DNA of 64,000 nt. Origin: Nymphaea colorata. Its lineage: Eukaryota; Streptophyta; Magnoliopsida; Nymphaeales; Nymphaeaceae. The number at the start of each line of letters is the position of its first letter. Positions within the stretch are counted from its first letter, which is position 1. The stretch spans positions 10,588,106-10,652,105 of the forward strand of contig NC_045141.1 in the NCBI RefSeq assembly GCF_008831285.2. Direction: 5' to 3'. The notes under the pieces are model-generated. The model was not told the origin of the DNA. It did not search any database and saw only the letters and a program-made list of their open reading frames with translations. The position numbers were made by a program, and so were the translations under genes. Below are positions 12,813 through 24,625 of the stretch, piece after piece.

Positions 12813-15708
12813 TGTCTTTGCAGGTCAGGCTGGATCGGGTCCAAACCCAGACCCATACCCCAACCACGTGAAGAGCCCGATATGGGGCTCTTTTTCCTTG
12901 CCTTCCTCATAGTCTCCCTCTCCGTCGCTCTCTCGTCTCGTTGGTGGGAAGTCGCCACAGAGAAGCAGGAGGTGGAAGAAGGGCAGCGGTGGCAGAGGTG
13001 AAGGGCGGTGGTGGTGCACAGGTATGCCCTGTCGATCTCTTTATGTTTCATCATTCTTCCTTGCCCACTACCACATTTCTGTCCCTCTACCTCTAATCGA
13101 TCTCTGGTGTCTCCCTCTCTTCAGCTCATGCTCTCTCTGCTCGCACTCTCCCTCTACCACCAGCCGCTTTCACTGGCGGCATTCCTCACTCTCACTGTCT
13201 CTCACTCTCACCGTCTCTCACCCTTGACCGAGCATTCTCTTGCTGCAATCTCCCTCTTGCCTGTCTCTTTTTTTTTCCCATGCCATATTGTTGTCTCTCC
13301 CTAACCTTGCATGTCAAAATCAGCTGAACCACCTCCTTCTCACAACCGGATGCCTTTTTTTAACGGTAGACCCCTCTTTTGATCTCTCTTTCGTTAATTC
13401 TCACTCTATTTAGTAGTATTTGATCGGATTGCAGCTTGGGGATGCATTTTTCCCCTCATCACAGCGAATAAAAGGCTTTGAAGGTGACAACAACATTTAA
13501 TTTTAGTCGTTTGGGGATCGGTCGAGCACTTGGGGTGGCGCCGGGAACACTACAATAGTTTGGACTCTAAGGGTGGGGTGAGCGAGGCATAATCGAGCCT
13601 AAATTATCTAATATTTTTGTTATTGCATGTATAATTATTATTTGAGCATGCTAAACTCAAGATTGGATGATTTAGAATGCACGTTGGCGACTTTGCCATT
13701 TTGGAGGAGGTCTAGGACTGTTATGGAGGGACGATGATCTATGCATATGATTATGTTTTTAGAATGGTGAGACTAATAATTGAAGTGATTAGGAAGCATG
13801 GTAGAGATTTGATGTTGTGGAGAAGGTGTAGAACCGTTTTAGTGAACTAGTGGTGTATGTTATTTTTGATGTGCATGCTATGTCACTTGTTGGAAAAGAG
13901 CCTATTGGAGGGCTTTAAGGCCCGATACTACCCGTCGGCATCCTTTTGAGGCAATGACCTATGCCTCAATGATTCTATTTCATACTTGTATAGATGGTGA
14001 AGCAAAATGAGTAGAAAACTTATCACTTGATTATGTTTACAGGTACATCAAGTACGTCGAGTAGACCTTGAACAACAAAATACAAAGCTCAAAGTGTTTT
14101 GGGTATTTTGGTGACGCGCGACAAGTATGGCGGCATTTCAGGCAAATCTATGCTTGAGGCCAACTTTAGAATGCATGTCTTTCATGATCATTGGATCCTA
14201 TGATTGTGTTGTGTTTGAATGAATGTATGTCTGTGATTAAATGGTTATCAGATTGGTTTTGTTTTTAAAATTACTACGCAATTGCATGTGCATGCTAGCA
14301 ATTATAATTACTTAGGACAGAAGAGGTGGGGTATCGTATCGACTATCTCCTTGACCCCGATTGCGCATTAGAAAGCATCGTAGAATGATAATTGTGTAGA
14401 ACAGGTACGAGCCAATCATAGATCGAGATTGTTATCTATGGTTCGGCTATTTGTAAGATGTGATTGATATGTTTGATTGATGTGAATGTTGCAATATGTT
14501 TCGTATACATTGCCGTTGACATGATACAACTAAATGAATTTGAAGGGTAGATGTACCCATAAAGTTACAATGACCAGATAAAAGTATTGATTGTGTGTGT
14601 GTCCCTCGTAGGGATGTGTCTTAAGGTATGAGTGCACTCGTGAAGTGAATCAACCTTGTGTGCTAGCAGTCATTCATTTTGTGAATGTGTTTTCCTAATG
14701 ATAAGTTAATAAAGGATAATAGATGAGAGGCGAGTGGGTTATGGCAATGTGTTTAGGAGATGTGCTACCCTCGCCACTTGTCTCGCCTGCTCAAAGCGCG
14801 GTGGTACAAGACCCTAGGATATCGTTGTGTGATGTGCTTGGAGCGTTAGACTCATGCCTTCTTAACCTGTGTGTTCTAAAGAAGGCTGAGTCACTCTCAT
14901 TGGAATTCACACATCCATGGATTGTTGCTTTACTGCTGTAGCATGAACAGATCTGTATCGTTTGAGGCCACCACAGAGGTTGTCTCCTGACTATAGGTCA
15001 CCTTTTGTGTGCACATGCATGTGTTTGTACTTATAGAAACTGTCAATTCACTAAAGCTAATGTAAATGAAATGATTGTAAACAAGAAGAATGCGAATGAA
15101 GTGTATGTAAAGAAAGTGAATATGCATGAAGTGAGTGTGATTATTAAATGTGTTAATTATGACCATTAAGTGGTCTCTACATGCTGTGGTATATATGAGG
15201 GGCTTTCATAACAAGTCATTTGACTGCATGCTCCTATCATGATATTATAATATTTTGTTTTTATATTTGTTATATCTTATATTTGAACCCTTACTTTAGA
15301 GGGTTAGGGGTTTATCTGGTTTGTTGCCATACTGCGAAGGCTAAGCTTTTTGTTGTTTTCCTTTTTCAGGTTTTGGTGGACTCGGGGCAACAAGTTTATC
15401 AGATAGCTGAACTCACATCCTACTGGGGAGATTTTAGATCTATTGTAGTGTCGGCACATCATGTTTTGGGTCTCATTAATGTCTTGTTTTGTAGATATCA
15501 ATGTTATTATTTTGGGGCATTTTTTTCATGTATATCGTTGAGGAATATGAAGTGATTTTGTATGAACTGAAATTTACTACATAATGAAATGTTTGCCCAA
15601 TTATCTTTTGATTTGTAGAGCTCCTTTTGAATTGTTATGTTGTCGCACTTCGACGTTTTATGTTTAAAAAAAAAAATTATTTAGGGGTAAAAAGGTTGGG
15701 GTGTGACA
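12813..15708 (-). mobile_element. Solo LTR, long Gypsy (Tekay/Del-like) family, copy 1
   Basis: The plus-strand right end reads GGGGTGTGACA, the complement of TGTCACACCCC. The left end reads TGTCTTTGCAGG. The sequence matches the inverse of 46746-49879 from end to end: both share the TGTCACACCCCAAC start and the block with GGATCGGG followed by GGGCTCTT near the other end. No internal region or partner LTR lies nearby, so it is a solo LTR. The bases outside the ends (CTCAA and ATTTC) do not match. The family name is inferred from LTR length and ends. Confidence 0.75.
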
Positions 15709-17250
15709 ATTTCATATGGATTCTAGACCCATAATGATGGGGGCGTGGAAAAGGTAACTACTCAAACTAGATTTACAAGCATAGCCTTTACAGTTTTTCA
15801 TCCATATGTCTGCACTAGCCTCGTCTAACGTGGAATAAAAAAACAAGTTTGGTCTTACTACTTGAAGAGGTCTCCATGTGCTTTTTTACGTACTAGGCCT
15901 CCCATGTTACATGCGAAAACTGTAATGGGGTCATTGAGTAAAGGATGCAGGGTATACCTTAGCACCCTGCTGCTTTTGAGCTTGTGTGCCTGAGATGTCA
16001 TTTTCTTCATTAGTCTCTACACCTCCCTTGAGTTCACCATCCACTTTAATCACATTGGGATTGATGTTAGTGATCGGTATTATGTCCATGGTGGGTTCAT
16101 TATCTTTCTGATCATCTTCTAATATTTCCACTTGATTATTTTTGACATCACGTAGAGGGTTTTTCCATCTTGATTTGTTCTTGACTATATAGTAGGGATC
16201 TAAGGTTTTGCTAATTTTGGCCCTACCGTCTCGACTTTGGTTAGATATTCCCCCGTTATCGACAATGTCCTCGAAAGCCAGGTGATCTCCATCACTCCCC
16301 TCGACATGGGGTAGCTTGAACAGCTTTGGTAAAACCAAGGGGAAAGGACTTGTCATCCTGCTCCTTCATAAATTAAAGTTCAGATTTCTGAACCCAACAT
16401 TTTTTATAAAATTCCTAGCATTAATGGAGGATTATTTGAAAGGGACTGTACCTTTGGGACTCCCAACACTCTGACCTTTGTGAATTGGAGTAGCCGAAGG
16501 GCTCACCTCGACCAATTCTAGCATTGACATCTTTGGGCTAGTCGCTGATTGCTTTCCTGCTAACCCATTGCCATTATTAGCTTCTTCTTTCTCCATCTGG
16601 AAGCTCTTTGAAGGTGGTCGCTCAAGGGATTCCTTCTCATTGCCATCAAACTCTTGCTTATTGTCATGTGCATGTTAGATTGGTAGTGGGAACAAAACTT
16701 TATACTACTCTTGTACTCCACTTGTTAGGTGGATCACATTATTTTTCCCCATTTCTATCTCCACCAACGGTTTAGGAATAAAGCTGAGAGGAACGTCGAT
16801 ACTAATTCGTGCAAAACCTGGGCGTGATAGGGAGTGAGACTGCATATCTATTTTCAGCAGTTCACGCCCAGGCTTCTAACCAGGGCTTGGAATACTCGGC
16901 CATTCCATAGGAAGGAAGGGAGGCCTGGAAACGTACTCCAAATCAGAAGTCTTAGAGAACGCTCCATTCTAAGAGAGTTCTACCTGATCTCCATCTGCTT
17001 GCCACGAAGGATCTTCCCCTCAATTTTCATGCCCTTTTGATGGAGGACCGTCTGCAATTCCTGCTCATTATCCACTCTAACTAGGAAAGAGCCCCTGCCG
17101 ATAAAGGAGAATTTAGGGTCTGGGATATCTGCCGATAACCTCTTGAGACCTGGCACAATGTAGTTGAAGTCCATACTTCTCATTTTCTCGTCACCTATGA
17201 AGCATCCGATGGCTGTACAGCTCCTTCATCTTCTCAAGATCATCCTCTGA
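15709..17250 (-). pseudogene. LINE ORF1 (DUF4283-like) and start of ORF2
   Basis: Minus-strand translation from about 17280 gives an RNA-binding ORF1 N-terminus. GSFLVRVDNEQELQTVL near 17090 and FPGLPSFLWNGRVFQALVRS near 16920-16860 match the DUF4283 layout of plant LINE ORF1 (an LPGLP-like motif followed by a leucine-rich turn). A hydrophilic Asp/Asn-rich tail follows (about 16356-15931). Then comes a weak endonuclease start, NMGGLVRKK (near 15915). Several in-frame stops are present. The solo LTR cuts the endonuclease at 15708, and a few hundred bases of endonuclease seem to be missing. Confidence 0.65.
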
Positions 17251-17429
17251 AATCTTCACTCTTGGCCGGACATTTATCATCTCCACTTCCAGGACCGGAT
17301 GATCATCGCAAACTACATTCAGCCGTGATCGACCCGTTGGGGGTTTTCTAGGTAACGATTGGAAGTAAGCGCTATTAGGGTTTCCTCGAGGAGCTCTCGA
17401 ACTCTCACGTATTGCGCTCTAGACAATCA

Positions 17430-18077
17430 ATCACTTTGACCCAACTTGAGATCAACCTACTGAAAGTGTTTTTCCTTTTGCGAAATGTGTGAGTGTTTCA
17501 AGAACCCCACTGATTAGTGACTGCTGCAGATGAAGAACCCTTACATGTTTGAAGGGATTTTTTGTAAATTTTTAGAACCAAAAAATGACTCATTTGCTGA
17601 TTCAAGCATCGTTGAAGAGATTCAACCAAAAATTGAATAGTTTTTTATTGCGCTGCATAAAACCTCGCTCCACACCTATTTCATCAGCAGATCTCAACAA
17701 TGCTGGTATACCTAGCTTTCAATTGCATCAAAATTAGATGCTCCTTTAGGCTTTATACTTGAGACTTTTGCTGACCAAAGTCCACATGGCGATGTTATTA
17801 AAGTCGAATTGAATCGGCCTTTCCTGATCGGGCGGACTCTAAAATCGACCGATTTTATCTAGGAATTGGTTGAATCATAGGTGAATCAGGAGATTCAATG
17901 TGAATCATGCACCCGAATCTACGAAAGTGCATGGGATGCCCTATCAACTACCATGTTTAAGTCGACCTTTCCCAAGAACAAAAAGAAATCACCATGCCAC
18001 ACTTTTTCTCTTTCATTACTTATTATTTTTCTTTTTTCTTCTTCACGCCCAATTGCAGCATTTAAAGACAGAGGTTA
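17430..18077. other. Intergenic, no gene seen
   Basis: AT-rich DNA between the LINE 5' end and a MITE-like element. Frames are short and nothing is recognisable. About 17815-17930 has a degenerate GAATC/GATTC-rich patch that may be an old transposon end. Confidence 0.5.
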
Positions 18078-18413
18078 TGGGTAAGGTTGGGCATCGGGCC
18101 GGGATGCCGTCGAGTACTCGATACCCGGCCCGACAATTTATCGGCCGACCCAGGTAGGCACGATAAGCTAAATTCGGATCCGATAATTAGTTTTTTAATT
18201 TTTTATTAATTTTTATATATATTCATAATATTTATTACAATTAATTATATTTATATATTATTTTATGTAAAAATATATTTTTAAATTTAATTGGGCTGGG
18301 CTCAAATTTTTTGAGTTGGGCCAAGCTCGGGCCCAGTTTTTGGATGTCGGGCTGGCCCGAACTCGACTTGTTATCAGGTCGTGCCGGGCTGGGTCCGCCC
18401 GATCCCCAGGTTG
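18078..18413. mobile_element. MITE-like element, GGGC arms and AT core (copy 1)
   Basis: GC-rich arms with GGGCATCGGGCCGGG (left) and the near-inverse GATCGGGCGGACC (read from the right end) flank a core of about 120 bp made almost only of A and T. Three related copies occur near 21437, 28727 and 29425. The inverted ends resemble common non-autonomous hAT-type plant elements. I could not fix a target duplication, so superfamily and exact borders are uncertain. Confidence 0.6.
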
Positions 18414-21209
18414 TGAGCACTGGCCATGGCCTCAAGGCTATCAGATTTTCAAACAAAAAAAAATACATGTAATTTTAAATATAAAATTATAAAAATTTAT
18501 AAATCGACCCTTGTTAAGATTTTGAAACTATAAATCGACCCTTCAATAAAAAATCCTAGCTTCTCCCTGCTTAGGAGCTGAAGCAGCGTCCCACAGTTCA
18601 ATTTCTTCAACTTCTGCCTCCATTGTTCATTGCATCCTTCTATTGCCTCGCCTTTACTTGCACAAATATATTTTGGACACATGCCTTAGTGATAATTTAA
18701 AATTTTAAAATAAGTTCTTCATAATGTTACGATTAAATGTATGAACTATGGAATTTACCATCTAACATGTGATGTATTTTGAGGAGTATCTTATTCCACT
18801 TGGTCATTATTAACAAGTGATTTACTTTGTTGAGTATTCCATTTGGTCATTAGTATTCAAAACATTTTCATAAGGTGCCCGGTCTCCCAAAATAAGAACC
18901 GGTGGGTGCTTAGGGGCTTGACCACTTATTAAGAGGTTGAACCCTCACTCTTATTTGCACTTCTTTATTTCTTTTTTCTCTCACTCCTCCATTTTTCCCC
19001 CCTCTTCATAACCAACCTCCCGCCTTATCTAGAGAAAAAACTTGAAAATTACGTCTGGAAATGAGACTTGTTTAACCCATTCTCTATACATATAGATACA
19101 CACACGCAAAAGCACACACCTTAGGAAAAATATAGCAACTTGACTTCATACCTATTCCTCTTTTCAATAAACGTATCTAACGAGAAGAAAAATAGACATA
19201 TAATCAAGGTCAACAAGATGGTAGAAATCATGATCTTACTTCTCTTTGGTATATAATGGATCATATAATGGAACTCCATAACAAGCTGCAATTGTGAGAT
19301 AAGTTTGATGAAGAATGAGGATCACCTAATACGAAAATGAGAAACGCAGGGAGAAACAATACCCTTGTTGCTAAAAATATGCCACACATGACTCACAATT
19401 GAGCTTGGGCTTATCAAGAATGTAATGTAAATCAATATAAATGAAACTGGGTAAACCACAATAATCATGAGTACTGCTTCATTCTATTTCCATCATGTTG
19501 TGCTATCAGAGCCTTAGTTTGTGCTGCAGCACTCTTTGCCCTTGAAACAACAGATTGGTGGTGATTTTTTTAATGATAAAATTATGGCTGTGTTATTGGC
19601 CTTGCCCCATGTTGGACCTTGGTGTGGTGATGACACTTTTTTTTTATCTCTTGTTGCTTTGAGCCATCTAAAACTTATATGGTGTCATCAAGTTCATTAG
19701 TATCTGAATTACAATACTTGGTACATCATGAAATTTAAATTATTTTGTAAGCATCATCTAAACTGCTGAGGATTACTTTTGTGAGAACCACAATTTACAC
19801 CTTTGCTACAAATCTAAATCCTATCTTGACCAGTTCAACTTGTGGAGTGATGGAAAAACTCAACAAAACAAATCCTTGAGTATCTTGGAAGAGACAAAAA
19901 CAGTTCCTACTAAGCTAGATTACATCATCTTTGTTACAATCATGCTTACGTACACAAATAATTGGCTTAAAGTCATTGTATCATGTTTGCATAGTAGACC
20001 TGCTATAGGATATGGAACATCATCGTAAGCCTAACTTGTTCAAGTTATTGTGCTTGCATTCAACCATGCTATTTTTCTCAAAAGCTTTAGGACATGAAGT
20101 TTGTATTTGATTCCAAATATGTATAAATGTATTATAATATTAAATTCATCTCCTTTGTCCGGTTTAATTTTTTTTTTAATCAAATTAACATTCAACATAA
20201 TAGCAAACATGAACAAAAGTATAGAAAAATCAGGTTTTCCCTTTAAAGGACATATCTAAGTGAATTTTGTAAAACTTAAACCTTCCTTTTGACAAAATAA
20301 ACAATAACTGCTGCAAATCCGAGTGTATTTTTATATGTAGTTCTTAGTGCATATTTACAATCAAGAAAGGTAATTTGTATGATTTTACTAACTAGTGACT
20401 AGCATATATTTGATTGTTATCAATTTGTGAAGCAAAATCAATCATAATATGTTTATCGGGAAAAATGAATCAGATTATATTAAACATGCCCAGTGTCGCC
20501 GTAAGAGAATTAACATGGGTTTTCACCACAAAAGGTGATGTTAAGGTCAATAGTGTGTCAAGTGCCTATATAAAGACTTTGGATTACAATGAGCGGTAAG
20601 CGTTATTGCTGATCAAGAATGAACAGTTACAAGAATAATTACTTAAGAATTGATTGTATATTTATTCGCAAACAGCTCCATGATTTTTATCCTGCGTTGA
20701 TGACATGGGTAGCATTTTGATTGCGTAACTGGTCCTTGATTCTTTGCCTTGAATTGCTAAATAATAATTGTCACGGTAACCTCAAAGATCATTTTGCTGC
20801 ATAACAAATTTGCTTTTCCTTTATCCACCCTCAAACTGGACAGTTTGAAAATTGCAAGTTTGCCATGGAAATTTTGTGAAATTGGATTGAACACGAGATG
20901 TTATCAATCTCTTGGTTGTCTATAGAGCTTCTTTGAAGGCTAAATCTTCTTTAGCATCACAAAATTCGTCCTAAATGAACATCACTTGAACGTTAGAACG
21001 TTAGAGTTTATCTGCTTTCCATCCTCGTATTCTGAATTAGGACAAAAAGATTTTTCTATTATCATACCATGTTGTCACAAGACCACGTCTTTGGATTTTC
21101 AACCCATATAGTTACGAGGCCCTGTCACAAAATGCCATTCATTTGAGTGTCTCTATTTCTTATCCATACAAATTTAGTAGGGTAGACTCTCTTGAGGGGA
21201 AGTCCTCCA
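18414..21209. other. Intergenic, no gene seen
   Basis: AT-rich sequence with short frames only. Near 20500-20560 one plus-strand frame (ELTWVFTTKGDVKVNS) faintly resembles the zf-RVT entry of LINEs, but it is too short and degraded to call. No RNA gene or LTR ends were found. Confidence 0.45.
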
Positions 21210-21293
21210 GCTTGAAATAGTTTCTACTAGATGTTTAGATGTTGAGCATTCGCTTGAAATAGTTTCTACTAGATGTTTAGATGTTGAGCATTC
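21210..21293. repeat. 42-bp tandem duplication
   Basis: GCTTGAAATAGTTTCTACTA begins at 21210 and again at 21252. The two 42-bp units look identical and the next unit stops after CGCTTGC. Confidence 0.85.
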
Positions 21294-21431
21294 GCTTGCT
21301 AAACCCTGCACCTTTCTCATATACAGTTGCAAACACTACTTATAAATCCATATAAAGAATTAGCCCTGACCTATGCACATCTCTTAGTGTAGATGTTATT
21401 TATGTTTGGCATAGCTTCTAACGAGGCATCA

Positions 21432-21722
21432 TTAAAGCTGGGCACTAGGCTGGGCCACCGCCGGGTACCTGGTACTCGGCCCGACTCGGGCCTGGGAAAA
21501 AGGTACCCGAGCCGGCCCGACTCATTATTGGGCCAGCCTGGGTGGGCCTGGTAATTTATTTTTAAATTTTTTATTAATTTATATATATACATATAAATAT
21601 ATTTATAATATTTTATTATCATTAATTATATTTATGTATTATTTTATATTAGGGTCGGGCCTGGTTTTTAGATGTCGGACCCAACTCATTATCGGGCAGG
21701 CCCGATACCCAAGCTTAGTCGC
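21432..21722. mobile_element. MITE-like element, GGGC arms and AT core (copy 2)
   Basis: Left arm AAAGCTGGGCACTAGGCTGG and right arm GGCCCGATACCCAAGCTTA form imperfect inverted ends around an AT-only core. It shares the arms and core style of the copy at 18078. The match of AGCTGGGCA with AGCTTGGGTA (read inverted) suggests the borders given. Confidence 0.6.
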
Positions 21723-22476
21723 ACCATAACCCAAGGGCCAAGGGACTGCCAATCTTGCATTGATACATCCACCACTAAAATGTGCATCTCAGGTGCAATG
21801 CTTTATAGCTTGATTGTGATTTCACTTACTTTATATGCAAGGTCTAGGCAACCAAGTTGAGTATTCCATTCCACTTTTTTGGTCAGGCAGGTACCGTGGG
21901 TCCACAACATTCTCCTACTAATAAATAGTCGACATCCTCTCATCAAGTTGCTGCCTTCAGGGGAAATCGGTGACTGTCCCTTGTTATTTTCCACTGGATT
22001 CACCCAGAGTTTTTGAACCACTTGTGTTCCTACCTTCCCCACCAACCAACTACTCTCCTACTAATAAATCGTCGACATCCTACACTTGTGCTTGCGCCAC
22101 ATCTGTCTGATTGATGCATCCACCATGTCTTTGAATACCCGTTTGCTCGAGTATATTTGCCTCCTCCTAGCCATGCCAATTCACTGGGGCCTTGTTCTCA
22201 TTGACGATCCCTTTTTACATTGGATCTTGTTTATCTTTATCTTTCTAACCATGTGGCTCCTCTTCGGCCGTGCTTCTAATGCCCTTATACTATTTATACT
22301 ATATGCAGAACATGTGATCTTCAGCCCTTAATAACAAAAGAGTCGCTTGCACCAATTGGTCAATGAATATGCCTCGAACTCAAGGTCATATCAAGTAAGC
22401 CAATATTTTTTACATATAGTTCCCTTTCTAATTCATCTTTTAGTTTTTTTTAAGTTCCCACGACAAATTGTTCTAC
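21723..22476. other. Intergenic, no gene seen
   Basis: There are short frames without recognisable motifs. A repeated CTCCTACTAATAAAT..TCGACATCCT phrase occurs near 21912 and 22052, which suggests a small old duplication. Confidence 0.45.
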
Positions 22477-22680
22477 TCTTATACCATGTTGAAAAACATA
22501 TAAATAATCAAAAGAAGAGATTTAATATAGTTTGTTATCACTTATTAGTCACTAGCTCGAGTCAATACTCTCAAATCTCTCAAAGATCATGTAATATCAT
22601 TTCAAGAGTGTTATCCTTATTACCAAACTAACCCCTAAGTCATATCAGTTCAAGATCAAAGATGATTGCCTATACATAAC
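22477..22680 (-). mobile_element. Copia primer site and LTR remnant
   Basis: CTCTTATACCATGTTGAAAA reads like a Copia junction on the minus strand: a degraded tRNA-Met primer site next to an LTR starting TGTTGAAAAAC at 22487. No partner LTR or pol is present nearby. It is probably a leftover LTR end and its right border is unknown. Confidence 0.35.
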
Positions 22681-23179
22681 GTTGGAACTCTTGGTTGCTG
22701 ATACTACATACCATTCCGATCCAATTAACATTCGAACCACGACCGCAACTCAATCCATCAGTAACCCCACTCTAACCACACCGTTATATCTGCAAATATT
22801 GCTGTTACAAGGCCACCGACGAACCCGAGACGGTCAACATGAGTATGTCGGTCACGCTTTGGATCCGAGACGGCCTCCAACGTTTCAACGTTACGCTGGT
22901 ACTTTCTTAAAACACGCGCTCCACCGTCGTCTTAAAAGCTACGCTCAGACACGTTGCAGTAAAACAGCAGCCTCGTGTCAGTAGCTCTAACGGGTATCCG
23001 AACCAGGAGCTAACGGCTAGCCCCTCCCGCTTCTTTAAAACGCGACCGTGGGCCTCGTCCTCGTCACCTGTACAGACTTCGAGTTCCCTCTCACTTTCTC
23101 TTTCTCTCTGGAAGGTCCTCTGTCGCTTGCTTCAGCTGCTACCTTCTGCAACGAGCCCATCCATCTCATCTTCGGTGAA
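22681..23179 (+). promoter_or_regulatory. Promoter and 5' leader of the early-nodulin-like gene
   Basis: GC-richer sequence lies directly upstream of the ENODL start codon. A weak TATA-like TTTAAAA sits at 23034-23040, which would put the transcript start near 23065 and give a leader of about 115 bases. A pyrimidine-rich stretch follows (about 23088-23112). No other core element is clear. Confidence 0.4.
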
Positions 23180-23830
23180 ATGGCTTCCAGAGCTGTGGCT
23201 GTCTCCTTCTCTCTCACCATCTTCCTCTTATTTTCCTGCTCTGAAGCTGTCCGGATCCCAGTCGGCGGCAGGAACACCTCGTGGTCGGTTCCATCTTCCA
23301 CCTCTCAGACACTCAACCAGTGGGCGGAGCAAACCCGCTTCCAAATAGGCGACGTCCTCGGTAATCTTCTCCTCTGCCTTCGTTTTTCCTGCTTTGCTAC
23401 TGAAGATTTGTTGATTGGGCTTTTGGACTAATGAACGAATTTTGTTTGATTGTTTGTTGCAGTGTGGAACTATAATCCCCAGAAGGATTCCGTGCTTCAG
23501 GTGACTTTTGACGATTACCAGAAGTGCAACACCTCTAACCCCATCGCTAAGCACACCGACGGGAACACCACCGTGACGCTCGACCGCTCGGGCCCCTTCT
23601 ATTTCATTAGCGGGGTGCAGGGGAACTGCCAGAAAGGGGAGAAGCTCATCGTGGTTGTCCTGTCGCCTAGAGTTGCCCAGCCGTCGATGGCTCCGGCCTC
23701 GTCGCCTGCCTCCGAGGGTTCGCCGTCTAGCCCTCCTATGGTTTCCGCTTCTACTGGTTTGGATGGTTTCAGATTGGGCTTCTCTGCTTTGGTTGTTACC
23801 TTGGTGACAATGGTGGTTGGGCTTCTGTGA
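23180..23830 (+). CDS. Early nodulin-like protein (phytocyanin fold), likely GPI-anchored
   Basis: Two exons, 23180-23360 and 23463-23830, joined across a 102-bp GT-AG intron. The split codon makes GDVLVWNYN, the usual phytocyanin junction. The product has 182 residues. Residues 1-23 form a signal peptide with a hydrophobic core. A plastocyanin-like domain follows, with WAEQTRFQIGDVL, QKDSVLQV, YQKCN and FYFISGVQGNCQKGEKL. A Pro/Ser/Ala linker and a hydrophobic C-terminal tail fit a GPI signal. In copper-binding phytocyanins the last block carries Cys and His ligands. Here they are Ser and Asn, so the protein should not bind copper, as is usual for the ENODL group. Family members are cell-surface proteins with likely arabinogalactan-type glycans. 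The exact role is not known from sequence. Confidence 0.92.
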
Positions 23831-24363
23831 GTAAGAGAGATACAAGATGCTTGTTCTTCTTCCTCGCTCATCCATACTTAGTCGTTCACAATCTTTCTTC
23901 CTCTTTTGTTTCGTTGGCTATTGCTGGTAGTGAGAATTTGTTGGTTTCCTTTGCTATGTAGCTGGTTGTACTCGTCTGTGATCCTCACATATATTATATT
24001 CATTCATTTATTTGAAATACCTCTCTCTCATCCTCTCTTTCGGAGATTCTATATCCTTATCCCAGAAGGTAGATAATCTATGGGAAAATCTAATATAATC
24101 CATTCAAACATTCATACCAAACAGTGGACGTGTAACCTTAGACAATATATTCCAATATAATAATTAGCAGGAAAAAACTGGATCTTGCTACCATCAACTT
24201 TGTGTAGTAACAAGAACATTGGAAAACATTTCCCCTGTAAAGAACTGATAAAAGAAGGGATTATTTCTGTCAAGGAGATATTGAAATCAACATGACCTCC
24301 CTGGCCAGTCCAACATTCCGACCAAAATCAGTTCCTCTGAAGAAGACATTACTTCTGAAAGGG
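23831..24363. other. 3' flank of the early-nodulin-like gene
   Basis: The 3' untranslated region and intergenic DNA. No canonical AATAAA was noticed close to the stop. ATATATTATATTC near 23990 is AT-rich enough to serve as a weak plant polyadenylation region. No further gene is seen. Confidence 0.4.
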
Positions 24364-24625
24364 AGAGGGGGTATTTAAAATTTTAAATCAAAATGACACC
24401 CGTATAGAGTGCGTCCTTGTAGATTGAAACCAATTTTGTGGCGGATGCTAAGAGGGGGTATTTAAAATTTTAAATCAAAATGACACCCGTATAGAGTGCG
24501 TCCTTGTAGATTGAAACCAATTTTGTGGCGGATGCTAAGAGGGGGTATTTAAAATTTTAAATCAAAATGACACCCGTATAGAGTGCGTCCTTGTAGATTG
24601 AAACCAATTTTGTGGCGGATGCTAA
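24364..24625. repeat. Three identical 87-bp tandem units
   Basis: AGAGGGGGTATTTAAAATTT starts at 24364, 24451 and 24538 and each unit ends GGCGGATGCTA. I saw no differences between the units. They lie between the ENODL gene and the left arm of the SAMS inverted repeat. Nothing suggests that they code. Confidence 0.92.

Larger units (their letters stand above)
4830..17430 (-). mobile_element. L1-like LINE, split by a Copia element and a solo LTR
   Basis: Minus-strand pieces read in LINE order: ORF1 with a DUF4283-like domain (about 17250-15931), an endonuclease start (about 15930-15709) and the endonuclease SDH-like end (about 12810-12740). These are followed by reverse transcriptase (about 12400-11000) and a zf-RVT tail (5451-4830). 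A Copia element (5457-10389) and a solo LTR (about 12813-15708) interrupt it, leaving about 4.7 kb of LINE. The 3' end is cut by the Gypsy LTR at 4829, so no poly(A) tail is seen. Both ORFs carry many stops and frameshifts and the element is dead. The 5' end near 17430 is approximate. Confidence 0.8.

Noticed and set aside
12753-13304. Frames of 60-98 codons near 12753-13304
   Set aside because: They lie in a pyrimidine-rich part of the solo LTR and start inside LINE or LTR sequence. Ser/Leu-rich low complexity explains them.
20461-20599. Possible LINE zf-RVT fragment
   Set aside because: Only a short stretch resembles the pattern (TWVFTTKGD). No neighbouring LINE blocks were found.
23228-23875. 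215-codon minus-strand frame opposite the early-nodulin-like gene
   Set aside because: It covers both exons and the intron of a well-supported plus-strand gene. It is Arg/Gly-rich and matches no family.
24364-24625. Possible CRISPR-like array
   Set aside because: These are direct tandem units without spacers, in plant nuclear DNA.
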